From: CAYMMX01 sp964391675
GTDB lineage: Bacteria > Cyanobacteriota > Vampirovibrionia > Gastranaerophilales > Gastranaerophilaceae
DNA: 64,000 bases
Assembly (NCBI GenBank): GCA_964391675.1
Contig: CAYMMX010000002.1
Span: 124,001-188,000 of the forward strand
Direction of reading: 5' to 3'
The stretch's first letter is position 1. Every line of letters starts with the position of its first letter. The notes beneath the pieces were generated by a model that did not search any database, was not told the origin of the DNA, and saw nothing but the letters and a program-made list of their open reading frames with translations. Both the position numbers and the translations under genes were made by a program. Shown here piece by piece: positions 1-8,717 of the stretch.

Positions 1-414
1 TACAGAATGATTAATTTTATATCCAAAGATCCAAAGGAACTTCCCGATGGAGTCTTAAGAAGTTACTTAAGCTATGTTCAAGAATATCAGGCAAGAAAAC
101 ATGCTATTTTAAATAATGAGATAGATGAAAATATTTATAAAAATTCATTTGAAAAAGATGTTGCAGCAACTATTCGTGACTTGGGTTATAAAGTTCAGGC
201 AGGAGTTGAAGTGGCAGGGTTTAGTGTTGATATATTGGTCGACGGAAATATAGCAATTGAATGTGATGGTGTGCAAGATCAAAAAAGAGCTTCTGCAACA
301 AACATGAAAAAACAGGCAATATTAGAGCGTTCAGGGTATAAGATTAATCGTGTAACCTTCCGTGAATGGCAATATTCACCAAAAGCTTGTTTGGATAGAA
401 TTTTGTTAAACTAA
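1..414 (+). CDS. C-terminal end of a helicase-type protein with a restriction-endonuclease-like domain (partial)
   Basis: The reading frame is open to the left edge, and the first in-frame ATG (position 7) has no ribosome site, so this is the tail of a longer gene. The visible 137 residues contain a short helix, then a nuclease-like fold: a conserved Glu and Lys in FEKDV, then GFSVDILV and IAIECDG, then a stretch ending in NRVTFREW. This order (V-x-Y-x-I-D-x-x-V, IECDG, R-x-x-x-x-W) matches the VSR/DUF559-like domain that closes many large DUF4011/DUF3320-type superfamily I helicases. The assignment to that helicase family is inference because the motor domains lie outside the window. These proteins are often accessory, possibly defensive. 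Confidence 0.6.
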   Translation, partial: YRMINFISKDPKELPDGVLRSYLSYVQEYQARKHAILNNEIDENIYKNSFEKDVAATIRDLGYKVQAGVEVAGFSVDILVDGNIAIECDGVQDQKRASATNMKKQAILERSGYKINRVTFREWQYSPKACLDRILLN

Positions 415-544
415 GTTAATAGTTATCAAGGTATTTTCTAATAAATGTAAATTTTTGAATTTTTGTATTCCTAATCTAGCAAAAAATTTTTTTTTGCGAT
501 TTAATATACTTAGTAAGATTTTAAGAATATGCTAAGGATTTAAA

Positions 545-1414
545 TTGACCACAGCTACGGAAGTTAATCGAAATAAATCAAACTTAAAAAGGATTACAAA
601 TCCTGTAAATATTTCTCATTTTGAAACTTTTGAACAAAAAATTAATGATTTATTTTTAAAAGAACTAAACTCAAAAGATTCTATATTCATTAAAATATCT
701 CCAAGAATTACTAGAAAAATAGCAATGTTTTTATCAGGTGCGATTTCAAGACCTGCAGCTATTGGTGTTTGCGGTGAAACTGCTTGCGGTAAATCTACAA
801 TAGTCATGGATTCTATGAACGTAATTGAATGTTTTTCTCAAGAGTTTTTAATAGATAATGTGATAACAAGAATAAACACAGATGATTATTATTATGATCG
901 TTCTCAGGAAGTAAAAAAAGCAGGTTCTTTTGCTGCTTTTGCTAAAGATTATGATTTGGATGTTCCTGCAGCAATTGAGTTAAGCCTTATGAAGAAGCAT
1001 ATCCAAATATTAATGAGCGGAAACAATGTTTATCTGCCAAAATATGATATGTCGGGAACCGCTATAAGGATTGACAAAGACAGATTAGCAAAACCTTCAT
1101 CTGTAATTATTACAGAAGGTTTATATACTCTAATTGAGGGTATAGGTGATGTTTTTGATTTTAAAATATACGTTGACATCGACAAAAAAATTCAGAAGAA
1201 GAGATTTTTTGAAAGAGCACAACAAAGAGGGCTAGGTGATTCAGCTTATGGAATTTTTGAAAATGCATCAAAAAAAGCGCAAATTTACGTTCATCCATGC
1301 GCAGAAAACTCTGATATAATATTAAACGGAGAAACATCAAGAGATAAATATAAAAAGTTTATTTCATCTTTAATGGATTTGGTTGAGTCCAATTATTATA
1401 ATTTTGCAGTATAA
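545..1414 (+). CDS. Uridine kinase-like P-loop phosphotransferase
   Basis: This 289-residue protein has a Walker A loop (GVCGETACGKST, residues 74-85), a following acidic motif NTDDYYYD (about 111-118) and ITEGLYTL in the second half, the layout of the uridine kinase/phosphoribulokinase family. The family phosphorylates uridine, cytidine or related small alcohol substrates. An N-terminal extension of about 70 residues precedes the kinase domain and is not typical of Udk, so the real substrate is uncertain. The start is TTG, preceded by an AAGGA ribosome site. It sits 34 bases upstream of nadD on the same strand, so co-transcription is plausible. Confidence 0.75.
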   Translation: MTTATEVNRNKSNLKRITNPVNISHFETFEQKINDLFLKELNSKDSIFIKISPRITRKIAMFLSGAISRPAAIGVCGETACGKSTIVMDSMNVIECFSQEFLIDNVITRINTDDYYYDRSQEVKKAGSFAAFAKDYDLDVPAAIELSLMKKHIQILMSGNNVYLPKYDMSGTAIRIDKDRLAKPSSVIITEGLYTLIEGIGDVFDFKIYVDIDKKIQKKRFFERAQQRGLGDSAYGIFENASKKAQIYVHPCAENSDIILNGETSRDKYKKFISSLMDLVESNYYNFAV

Positions 1415-1448
1415 TATGTTTGGTAGTTATTAGGAGCTTTAATAAAAA

Positions 1449-2042
1449 ATGAAATTATGTGTATTTCAAGGTACATTTAACCCAATACATAACGGACATT
1501 TAGCAATGGCTAATTATGTAAAAAATGTATATGATTATAATTCAATATTATTTATTCCTGCGTATAGACCCCCGCATAAGGATTTTGATGATGATATGTC
1601 AAATCATCGTTTCCAAATGGTTAAAGCTGCAGTTTCAGGAGAAGGTTTTTTTGGTATAAGCAATATTGAATTTCAAAACGAAAGATTTTCTTATACTTAC
1701 TTTACAATTGAAGCTTTATATAAAAGGTATAAAATTGATGGTAAAATCGGATTTATAATCGGCTTTGATGCTTTCAGAGAGATAACAGAATGGTATGAAG
1801 CAGATAAATTAAAAGAGCTTGTACATTTTATAGTTTTTCCAAGAGAAGGAGAAGTTGATAATGACAGGCTTGCATTATTGCATTATAAAGGGTATAAATA
1901 TACTGTGGCAAAAATGCCTTCTGTTGAAATTTCATCATCAGGGGTTAGGGAAAGGTTAGAAAAAAATCAATCAGTTGCAGGGTTAATCCCTCAAGTGGTT
2001 TTGGAGTATATAAGAGAAAATGGATTGTACAAAAACGAATGA
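1449..2042 (+). CDS. nadD: Nicotinate-nucleotide adenylyltransferase
   Basis: NadD joins nicotinate mononucleotide and ATP to make deamido-NAD, a late step of NAD synthesis in the cytoplasm. The 197-residue protein has the nucleotidyltransferase signature GTFNPIHNGHLA (residues 8-19), the IPAYRPPHK segment and the C-terminal ISSSGVRERL motif that binds ATP phosphates. Its length is normal for the family. The gene overlaps the following yqeK frame by up to 23 bases; nadD-yqeK is a common pair in Gram-positives and Cyanobacteria. The usual third gene, rsfS, does not follow here. Confidence 0.95.
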   Translation: MKLCVFQGTFNPIHNGHLAMANYVKNVYDYNSILFIPAYRPPHKDFDDDMSNHRFQMVKAAVSGEGFFGISNIEFQNERFSYTYFTIEALYKRYKIDGKIGFIIGFDAFREITEWYEADKLKELVHFIVFPREGEVDNDRLALLHYKGYKYTVAKMPSVEISSSGVRERLEKNQSVAGLIPQVVLEYIRENGLYKNE

Positions 2043-2610
2043 ACAGGCCATGTCTTGGCTTAAAGGAAACTTAGACGAAGAAAGATTACTGCATTCACTA
2101 GGATGTGCTCAATGTGCAGTTGATTTGGCAAGAAAATTTAATGTTGATGAAAAAAGAGCTTATGTAGCGGGACTTTTACATGACTGTGCAAAATGTCTTG
2201 AAAAGGATAAACTTATAGAAATAGCTCAGCAATTAGAAGAAATAAAAGAAGATGAGCGTTCAAATATTAAGGTTATTCATGCTCCTGTAAGTGCATATCT
2301 TGCAAAAGAAGAATTTGGAATTGAAGATGAAGAAATTTTATCCGCAATTCGTTGGCATACTTTAGGCAGAATTAACATGAGTCTTTTTGAAAAAATTATA
2401 TTTTTAGCAGATAAAATTGAATCTAACACAAGAGATTTAGATTTTAGAGATAGAGCAATGATGTTCTTGCAAGAAGACGAGAATTTAGAAAACGGCCTGA
2501 ATAGAGCATTAATGCTATGTTATAAAGAAACTATAAAAAGCCTTGTTGTTCGTGGTTTAAAAATTTGCCATGACACAATTGAAATTTATAATAGTATGAT
2601 TAACAAATAA
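2020..2610 (+). CDS. yqeK: HD-domain Np4N hydrolase (YqeK family)
   Basis: YqeK proteins hydrolyse diadenosine tetraphosphate symmetrically to ADP. The HD-domain ligands are visible: His in LLHSLGC, the paired His-Asp in LLHDCAKC, a middle His in VIHAPVSA and the late RWHTLGR, with a further Asp in FLADKIE. The length of 196 residues is standard. The ATG at 2020 lies inside nadD; an in-frame ATG at 2050, after the nadD stop, is an alternative start giving 186 residues, and neither has a strong ribosome site. The gene is followed directly by a perfect hairpin terminator. Confidence 0.9.
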   Translation: MDCTKTNEQAMSWLKGNLDEERLLHSLGCAQCAVDLARKFNVDEKRAYVAGLLHDCAKCLEKDKLIEIAQQLEEIKEDERSNIKVIHAPVSAYLAKEEFGIEDEEILSAIRWHTLGRINMSLFEKIIFLADKIESNTRDLDFRDRAMMFLQEDENLENGLNRALMLCYKETIKSLVVRGLKICHDTIEIYNSMINK

Positions 2611-2640
2611 TAAAGCAAGTAAATATGTTTACTTGCTTTA
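2611..2640. terminator. Bidirectional hairpin terminator after yqeK
   Basis: A perfect 13-bp stem (TAAAGCAAGTAAA and its complement) with a TATG loop begins right after the yqeK stop codon. It lies between convergent genes, so it probably ends transcription from both sides. Confidence 0.8.
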
Positions 2641-2660
2641 TTGCTATTAATATTTAAGCT

Positions 2661-2873
2661 TTAATTATAAAGTTTTGCTAAATTGGATAATCTTAACTGC
2701 TTTTGTGAAATGTTTTCTATTCTTTCATTCAATTCAGTTAATTCTGCTTGAAGTATTGTCAAATCTTTATGTGCAACTTCAGTCTCTTTAGGTTTAGCTT
2801 CAATTTCAATCCATCCGGCAGAAAACCATTTATCAGTAAATCTTTTTTCAAAGTCATCATATAAACTTGACAT
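2661..2873 (-). CDS. Small hypothetical protein, coiled-coil C-terminus
   Basis: This 70-residue protein is not recognised. The N-terminal half is aromatic and charged (YDDFEKRFTDKWFSAGW). The C-terminal half (from about residue 38) is a likely amphipathic helix or coiled coil with regularly spaced Leu and Ile. There is no signal peptide or membrane segment. A ribosome site (AAAGGAG) precedes the ATG. It lies 11 bases after the next small gene on the same strand, so the two are probably co-transcribed and end at the hairpin at 2611-2640. Confidence 0.6.
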   Translation of the reverse strand: MSSLYDDFEKRFTDKWFSAGWIEIEAKPKETEVAHKDLTILQAELTELNERIENISQKQLRLSNLAKLYN

Positions 2874-2884
2874 AGTTTTCTCCT

Positions 2885-3091
2885 TTAATTTTTTTGTAAA
2901 CTAGCTTTGTTAAACATTGACTTAAACATATCAAGTAAATCAAAATTACCGTATTTAAAAGTGTATGGTTGATGAGAATATTCATCAGATAATTCTTTGC
3001 ATTTTAAATAACTGCTTGAATTAAAATCAAAACCTGACATTTCCGAATATTCAACCATTGCTTCATCTACATCAAAAAACTTGTCTTCCAT
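2885..3091 (-). CDS. Small hypothetical protein, first gene of a two-gene unit
   Basis: This 68-residue acidic, aromatic-rich protein matches no family I know. An in-frame GTG at 3100 directly abuts the GAAGGGG ribosome site and cannot be used well, whereas the ATG at 3091 lies eight bases after it, so the protein should begin MEDKFFD. It has no membrane segment. The following small gene starts 11 bases downstream, so they form a short operon of unknown function. Confidence 0.6.
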   Translation of the reverse strand: MEDKFFDVDEAMVEYSEMSGFDFNSSSYLKCKELSDEYSHQPYTFKYGNFDLLDMFKSMFNKASLQKN

Positions 3092-3246
3092 AATATACAC
3101 CCCTTCACATATCCTAACAATATTTTTATCGGTTAGAGGTTAGTTTATCTTTAGATATTTAATTAAAAATTTAACTTTTCGTTACAAAAGAATAAATATA
3201 GAGTATAGTAAAAGTTTCAATTTTCTGAATATTTATGTTAAGTTAT

Positions 3247-4443
3247 CTAGCCAAGTTTTTCTGCAGCAATTAAAAAATTGTTTATAAATGTATTTATTTC
3301 ATTTTTATCAAGTGAAAAAATTCTTCCTCCTGCTCTGTCGGGATGACCTCCAGCTACAAGATCAGGGTTTAGATTTTTCTTTATATACTCTATTAAATCG
3401 GTTGCATATTGATTTTTCGTATGGAGACTCATTTGATAAACGTTACCGGCTCTGTAAAATACAATAGCACCTTTTAGGTTTTTAAATTGTTCTTTTTGTT
3501 CAGGAGTAAATATATTATCATTTTGTACTCCATTAAGCAGTTTTAACCTCAAATTTCTTAAAATTGGACTTGTTTTTGTGTTTTTCATTCCAAGAGAAAT
3601 CCATTCTTTGTCGTCCGGATCAATAATTACATAAGCTAATTTGGCATTTGGAGTAACTTTTACTTTTGAATATAGATTTTCTTTAAAAGATTTTTCTTCA
3701 GGAGTAAGTTTTGATAAAACATCTAAGTGTGTATAAATTTTATTTCTTTGTTTTTCGCTTAACTGTGATTCAATTTTTTCAAGAACCTCTTTTGAATTTT
3801 TATCGGTATTTAAGGCGGGGAGTTTTACAAGTTTGAAATTATCAAAAGTAATTAGTTTAGATTTTTGATAATCGCTTAATACTCCACAATATAAACTTTT
3901 TAAATCGGATTTTGAAAGTTTTTCCCCAAGACTTTCAAAAAATCTGTATATTATTCCACAACAAGAATATGCTGAATCATCATTATAAAAAAGACCTTTG
4001 AGTTTATCATGAGTCTTTTGATGGTGATCAAACCCGATTATGTTTTTACTTTCATTATAAATATTTACAAACGATTTTGAAATTTTTGATTCAGATATAA
4101 AATCAAGAATTATAGTTAAATCGGAAGGTTTTTGGTCTTTTTTAATATTAAATTTTCCATGACCTAAAAATAAACCTTTTAATTTCGGACCGTATACGCA
4201 GAAAGAAGTTTTAATACCGGATTTTTTAAGGTAATTGTTAATAACTTTTGCAGCATTAACCGTATCTTCATCCGGTGATGCGTGACAGAAAATATCCGCG
4301 GTTTTTACATTGGGGTTTAGCATAATTGAATTAAACATTTTTGCCGTTTTAACAGGCATGGGAGCGGCCCTAAATGAGGCATTATAAGATAAATTCTTAT
4401 TTTTGTGCTGTGTATTTTTTAGGCTAATTATATCTGTAAACAT
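3247..4443 (-). CDS. DHH-family phosphoesterase
   Basis: The 398-residue protein has the DHH/DHHA1 layout. A first metal motif (CHASPDEDTVNA, about residues 53-64) is followed by an Asp in ILDFISES, the DHH triad itself in GFDHHQ (139-141), CGVLSDY, and a C-terminal GGHPDRAGG substrate motif. Relatives (NrnA, RecJ-like and c-di-AMP phosphodiesterases) cleave short oligonucleotides or cyclic dinucleotides; which applies here cannot be told. Sequence spacing between the metal motif and DHH is divergent. The first 30 residues are a poorly conserved lead with NASFRA (21-26), a short motif also seen in three unrelated proteins of this window. Confidence 0.8.
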   Translation of the reverse strand: MFTDIISLKNTQHKNKNLSYNASFRAAPMPVKTAKMFNSIMLNPNVKTADIFCHASPDEDTVNAAKVINNYLKKSGIKTSFCVYGPKLKGLFLGHGKFNIKKDQKPSDLTIILDFISESKISKSFVNIYNESKNIIGFDHHQKTHDKLKGLFYNDDSAYSCCGIIYRFFESLGEKLSKSDLKSLYCGVLSDYQKSKLITFDNFKLVKLPALNTDKNSKEVLEKIESQLSEKQRNKIYTHLDVLSKLTPEEKSFKENLYSKVKVTPNAKLAYVIIDPDDKEWISLGMKNTKTSPILRNLRLKLLNGVQNDNIFTPEQKEQFKNLKGAIVFYRAGNVYQMSLHTKNQYATDLIEYIKKNLNPDLVAGGHPDRAGGRIFSLDKNEINTFINNFLIAAEKLG

Positions 4444-4643
4444 TTCTTCCTTTTATATGGGTAAATTCCTGATTATGAATAGATTTTGTTGTTATTTTAA
4501 AATACATAAAAACCAATTTCAACAATGACAAAGGTGTTCTTTACATAAAATTACACAAATATGCTATTTATAAACATTAAATTATGTAGAATAAAATGCA
4601 TTAGAATTTACTCCAAATCTATAACCTGATAAGGTATTGAGAA

Positions 4644-4685
4644 AGATTAAAATAAACTTTAAAATCATAAAGTTTATTTTAATCT
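4644..4685 (+). repeat. Perfect 18-bp inverted repeat in the leader of the TRL gene
   Basis: Arms at 4644-4661 and 4668-4685 are exact complements with a six-base loop. The repeat ends directly before the AGGAG ribosome site (4686-4690) of the next gene. No plus-strand gene lies just upstream, so it is unlikely to be a terminator for one. It could be an operator or a leader hairpin affecting translation or stability. Confidence 0.7.
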
Positions 4686-4695
4686 AGGAGAAATT

Positions 4696-5001
4696 ATGAG
4701 GAAAATAATTTTAGCGATGTTGTTTTATTCTTTATTTTACAGTCAGGTAAATGCTATGGGGCTTATTTTTACAAATGCGACACATCCTTTAACTGCAACT
4801 TGCGTTAAGAGCGGTTGTGCTAACATGAAATGCGGAGAAGCTTCATCAATTAATCTGTTGGGTATTATTGATATAGGAGATGGTGGTATTGATGCTGCTG
4901 CAAAAAATGGATGTGTTAACATTATTAATTACGTTGATGTTAGCGAAAAATCTTTTCTTATTTTATTTAGACAGCTTACCACTACAGTTTATGGATATTA
5001 A
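4696..5001 (+). CDS. TRL-like family secreted protein
   Basis: The 101-residue product has an N-terminal signal peptide (hydrophobic to about residue 18, then VNAMG). The mature part carries the TRL pattern: GLIFTNATHPL near the start, GEASSINLLGIIDIGDGGIDAAAKNG in the middle, and an IINYVDV strand before the end. TRL-like proteins are small envelope proteins of unknown role, often lipoproteins in other phyla; here no lipobox Cys is evident. The start is set by AGGAG five bases upstream. A perfect 18-bp dyad in the leader suggests dedicated control. Confidence 0.75.
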   Translation: MRKIILAMLFYSLFYSQVNAMGLIFTNATHPLTATCVKSGCANMKCGEASSINLLGIIDIGDGGIDAAAKNGCVNIINYVDVSEKSFLILFRQLTTTVYGY

Positions 5002-5007
5002 ATAAAT

Positions 5008-6273
5008 TTATTTTTCTAAGGATTGCTTAATATCTTCGATAATATCATTTATGTTTTCAAGACCTATGCTTAATCTTATAAAGTCATTGCTGACACCGCA
5101 TTTTAAACATTCTTGTTCGCTTAGTTGAGAGTGAGTTGTACTTGCGGGGTGGATTACAAGTGATTTTGCATCGCCAATATTTGCAACATGAGATAAGAGT
5201 TTTAGATTATTTATGAATTTTGCACCTGCTTCTTTACCGCCTTTTATTCCAAAACCTACTAATCCGCTTTGCCCTTTTGGCAAGTATTTCTGTGCAAGTT
5301 TATAATTATCGCTTGATTTAAGTCCGGGATAATTTACCCAGCTTACTTTTTCATGGTTTTCTAAAAATTCAGCTACAGCTAAAGCATTTTTTGAATGTTC
5401 TTGCATTCTTAAATGCAAAGTTTCTATTCCTTGTATAATTAAAAATGAATTAAACGGGCTTATACATGCTCCTGTATCTCTTAATATCTGTGCTCTTATT
5501 TTTGCAATGTAAGCAGCTTCTTTAAATGTTTCTGCATATTTTATTCCGTTATAGTTTGAATCAGGTTCTAAAAATTCACTGAATTTAGCTGATTTTTCCC
5601 AGTTAAAATTACCTGAATCGACAATTATTCCACCTATTGAAGTGCCATGTCCTCCTAAAAATTTTGATGTTGAATGAATAACTATATCTGCTCCAAAATT
5701 TATAGGTTTCAATAGATATGGTGTAGGAACTGTGTTATCAACAATTAGTGGAATATTATTTCTATGGGCTACATCTGCTAATTTTTCTATATCTAAAACA
5801 TTAAGTTTTGGATTTCCCAGTGTTTCTGCAAAAATGAGTCTGGTTTTTTCTGTAATTGCATTTTCATAATCTTTAGGGTTATCAGAGTTTATAAAAATTG
5901 TTTTTATTCCAAATCTTTGTAATGTGCTTGCAAAAAAAGCGTGTGTTCCTCCATAAAGAGTTGAAGAAGAAATTATCTCATCTCCTGATTTTGAAATATT
6001 TAAAACACTATATGCGATAGCGGCAGCACCCGATGCAGTAGCAACTGCTCCGATACCACCTTCTAGCATTGCAATACGTTTTTCTAAAACATTTGTTGTG
6101 GGATTTGCAAGCCTTGTGTATATGTTTCCTTCTTTTTTAAGTGCAAAAATATCGGCCGCAAATTCCGTATCATCAAATCCGAATGCCGATGTCTGATAAA
6201 TAGGCAAAGCTCTTGAATGAGTGCAAGAATCTATTTCTTGTCCACCGTGTAGTGCAATAGTTTCTATTTCCAT
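5008..6273 (-). CDS. metY: O-acetylhomoserine sulfhydrylase (Cys/Met metabolism PLP enzyme)
   Basis: The 421-residue protein belongs to the cystathionine gamma-synthase fold family. It has the N-terminal TIALHGGQE, the YTRLANPTTNVLEKR substrate and PLP-contact motif, a GAAAIAY segment, VDNTVPTPY, and the PLP-binding Lys in HSTSKFLGGHG. The length, the START-like YGGTH and the insertion after the PLP Lys favour O-acetylhomoserine sulfhydrylase (MetY) over cystathionine gamma-synthase. The enzyme would make homocysteine from O-acetylhomoserine and sulfide, a direct route suited to an anaerobe. The gene stands alone on the minus strand, with convergent TRL gene only six bases away. Confidence 0.88.
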   Translation of the reverse strand: MEIETIALHGGQEIDSCTHSRALPIYQTSAFGFDDTEFAADIFALKKEGNIYTRLANPTTNVLEKRIAMLEGGIGAVATASGAAAIAYSVLNISKSGDEIISSSTLYGGTHAFFASTLQRFGIKTIFINSDNPKDYENAITEKTRLIFAETLGNPKLNVLDIEKLADVAHRNNIPLIVDNTVPTPYLLKPINFGADIVIHSTSKFLGGHGTSIGGIIVDSGNFNWEKSAKFSEFLEPDSNYNGIKYAETFKEAAYIAKIRAQILRDTGACISPFNSFLIIQGIETLHLRMQEHSKNALAVAEFLENHEKVSWVNYPGLKSSDNYKLAQKYLPKGQSGLVGFGIKGGKEAGAKFINNLKLLSHVANIGDAKSLVIHPASTTHSQLSEQECLKCGVSNDFIRLSIGLENINDIIEDIKQSLEK

Positions 6274-6317
6274 TTTTTACCTCACATAAAATAATTTATT
6301 AAATCATACCATATAAA

Positions 6318-6959
6318 TTATAAGTTTATAAAATCATTAAAACTTTCAAAATTATAAAATAAAAAATGTCCACCATTTATTTTTTTTATGTTCTTATTAT
6401 TCCCCCAAAATTTTAATTGCCTTTCAGGTGAAATTATTTTATCATTTTCTCCTATGTAGATTTTATCAAAATTAAGAGGAGTAGTTAAATTTTTATTATA
6501 GTATTTTTCAAGCATTGAAAGTTCATTTAGACTGTCCTCTAGTGTTCTTGACGGCTGATTCTCATTAAATAATTTCAAGTGTATTTTTTTATCAATAAGT
6601 TTTTCTCTGAACCCAATGGCATTTTCAAGCGTAATTTTTTTCATTTCAAAAAGAATATTACTTTCTATTCCTTCATTTTTGTCAAAAAGGTTTGAAATAC
6701 CATTTACTGCAATTTTTAAATCAATTTTCGGTAATTTATACTGAAGATATCCAGCCATAAAAACTCCTGCAGAAAAAGCTATCAGAGTTATTTTTTTGTA
6801 TTTGGAGAAATTAAATGAAAAATCTAATTCATTATAATTTGAAATAAATAAAATATCGCAAGAACTTATAATCGGCATAAATGGTTTTTCATCCATTCCC
6901 CAGCCGTTAAATAGTAAAATTAATTCTTTGCTGTTATTTTTTTTTAAATATGTTTGCAT
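6318..6959 (-). CDS. bioG: BioG-like (DUF452) alpha/beta hydrolase
   Basis: The 213-residue protein begins with ELILLFNGWGMDE, the hallmark of DUF452/BioG. A nucleophile Ser is seen in AFSAGVFMA, an Asp in GENDKII and a late His in GGHFLFY, so a full catalytic triad is likely. BioG removes the methyl ester from pimeloyl-ACP in biotin synthesis in several phyla. No other biotin gene lies in the window, so this role rests on family resemblance. In some bacteria DUF452 proteins are fused to or sit with bioC. Confidence 0.7.
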   Translation of the reverse strand: MQTYLKKNNSKELILLFNGWGMDEKPFMPIISSCDILFISNYNELDFSFNFSKYKKITLIAFSAGVFMAGYLQYKLPKIDLKIAVNGISNLFDKNEGIESNILFEMKKITLENAIGFREKLIDKKIHLKLFNENQPSRTLEDSLNELSMLEKYYNKNLTTPLNFDKIYIGENDKIISPERQLKFWGNNKNIKKINGGHFLFYNFESFNDFINL

Positions 6960-7020
6960 AAGGTTTTATTTTATTATTATGCGGATAAAGATTCGCAACT
7001 ACAACTGAGCTTAAAATAAA

Positions 7021-8463
7021 TTATTTTATAGCGTTTTTAACCCTGTTTAAAACTTTTTCTTTGTCTAAAATAGCAATGACTGAGCAAATATCAGCTCCAC
7101 GGGTTCTTCCTGTGACTGCAGCTCTAATTGCCCACATTGTTTCTTTTGGTTTTATTCCTTTTTCCTTGAAAAATCCTCTAAATTCTTCAAGTTTATTGTG
7201 AAGTGTTTCTTCATTAAAATCCCAATTTTGAGCTTGAGATAAGAATTCTTTTAGTACATTTTGAGATGTTTCAGTGTCTAAAACTTCTGTTTGAACTTCC
7301 GGTTCTATATCACATTTAACCCCAAAGAAATAAGGAACAGAATCTGTTATATCGGATAAAATTGTTAAAGGTTCCCTTGTTATTTCAACCATTCTTGTAA
7401 ATTGTTCATCTGTTAATTCGGATATATCATATTTAGTTAAAAATGGTAATAACATTTTTTTAAGTTCTTTTATTTCAAGTTTTTTGATATATTGAGAATT
7501 CATCCAATTTAATTTGTCATATTCAAAAATAGAGTTAGATGATGATACTGCTTCTATCCTAAAATCTGCAGCAATTTCTTCAACAGATTTGATTTCATTT
7601 CCGTCTGACGGAGACCATCCCAAGAGTGCCACAAAATTAACTAAAGCTTCAATTAAATAACCTTTTTCAACAAATTCGCTCACCCCTGTTGCCCCGTGCC
7701 GTTTTGAAAGTTTGCTTCTATCCGGAGCAAGAATCATTCCTAAATGTCCGAATTTTGGAATCTCTGCTCCAAGTGCTTCGTATATTAAAATTTGTTTTGG
7801 CGTATTTGAAATATGATCTTCTCCCCTTATAACATGAGAAATTTTCATCAACATATCATCGACAACAACAGCAAAATTGTATGTTGGTGTTTCGTTCGAC
7901 TTCATTATTACGAAATCACCTATTAAGCCGGTATCAAATTTTAATTCCCCTTTTACTAAATCGTTAAAAATTAGCTCTCTTGTTGGAACATGAAATCTTA
8001 TAGCAGGTTTTCTGCCTTGTTTTCTTAATTCTTCTTTTTGTTGTTCTGATAAATTTCTGCATTTGCCTGAGTAAATATGAGCTACTTTATTTTTTTGTGA
8101 TTCTTCTTTCTCTGCATCAAGCTCTTCCGGAGTGCAGAAACATTCGTAAGCATGACCGGATTTCATTAATTGTTGTGCATATTTCGGGTAAATATCAAAT
8201 CTCTCTGATTGACTGTATGGGCCGTATTCTCCTCCAACATCAGGTCCTTCATCCCAAGATAATCCAAGTGCTTTTAAGCTGTCAAAAATATTTTTAATAT
8301 ATTCTTCACTGGACCTTTCAGCATCTGTATCCTCAATTCTTAGAATGTATTTACCACCGGTTTTTTTAGCGTATAAATAATTAAACAATGCTGTTCTTGC
8401 TGTTCCTATATGTAAATTTCCGCTAGGTGAGGGGGCTATACGTACTCTGATTTCTTGTGTCAT
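7021..8463 (-). CDS. gltX: Glutamate--tRNA ligase
   Basis: A class I aminoacyl-tRNA synthetase of 480 residues. The HIGH motif appears in PSGNLHIGTARTALF near the N-terminus and the KMSKS motif as KLSKRHG near the middle. The conserved RIEDTD, VIRGEDHISNTPKQ and YNFAVVVDDMLM blocks are present. It charges tRNA-Glu (and possibly tRNA-Gln for later amidation; no glnS or gatCAB is in view). It is the last-but-one part of a minus-strand run with the small membrane protein and rluD upstream. Confidence 0.97.
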   Translation of the reverse strand: MTQEIRVRIAPSPSGNLHIGTARTALFNYLYAKKTGGKYILRIEDTDAERSSEEYIKNIFDSLKALGLSWDEGPDVGGEYGPYSQSERFDIYPKYAQQLMKSGHAYECFCTPEELDAEKEESQKNKVAHIYSGKCRNLSEQQKEELRKQGRKPAIRFHVPTRELIFNDLVKGELKFDTGLIGDFVIMKSNETPTYNFAVVVDDMLMKISHVIRGEDHISNTPKQILIYEALGAEIPKFGHLGMILAPDRSKLSKRHGATGVSEFVEKGYLIEALVNFVALLGWSPSDGNEIKSVEEIAADFRIEAVSSSNSIFEYDKLNWMNSQYIKKLEIKELKKMLLPFLTKYDISELTDEQFTRMVEITREPLTILSDITDSVPYFFGVKCDIEPEVQTEVLDTETSQNVLKEFLSQAQNWDFNEETLHNKLEEFRGFFKEKGIKPKETMWAIRAAVTGRTRGADICSVIAILDKEKVLNRVKNAIK

Positions 8464-8483
8464 TTTTTTCTCTTTCTTTTAAA

Positions 8484-8708
8484 TTATTCTTTATTTTCTA
8501 ATGTTGATTGAAGTGCTTTTTCAAGAGTGGCAATTTTTGCTTCCAATACCGCTACTTTAGAACTTTCTTCATTTGAATTAATTGAAGTTTTTTCTAATTT
8601 CCTCTTATATTCTTTCAATGTTTTTTGTGAACGAATATAAAACATCGAAAGAAAAGTTAAACCTGTTATAAAACCTGCAAAAAAAACAGCTAATAATGTA
8701 TAGTCCAT
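8484..8708 (-). CDS. Small single-pass membrane protein with coiled coil
   Basis: The 74-residue protein has one N-terminal membrane segment (about residues 4-26, LLAVFFAGFITGLTFLSMF) followed by a basic stretch and a predicted coiled coil to the end. This plan resembles LapA-like or YneF-type short membrane proteins, but no specific family is certain. It lies between the rluD-type gene (nine bases away) and gltX (20 bases), so it is probably translated from the same transcript. Confidence 0.6.
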   Translation of the reverse strand: MDYTLLAVFFAGFITGLTFLSMFYIRSQKTLKEYKRKLEKTSINSNEESSKVAVLEAKIATLEKALQSTLENKE

Positions 8709-8717
8709 GAAAACCTC

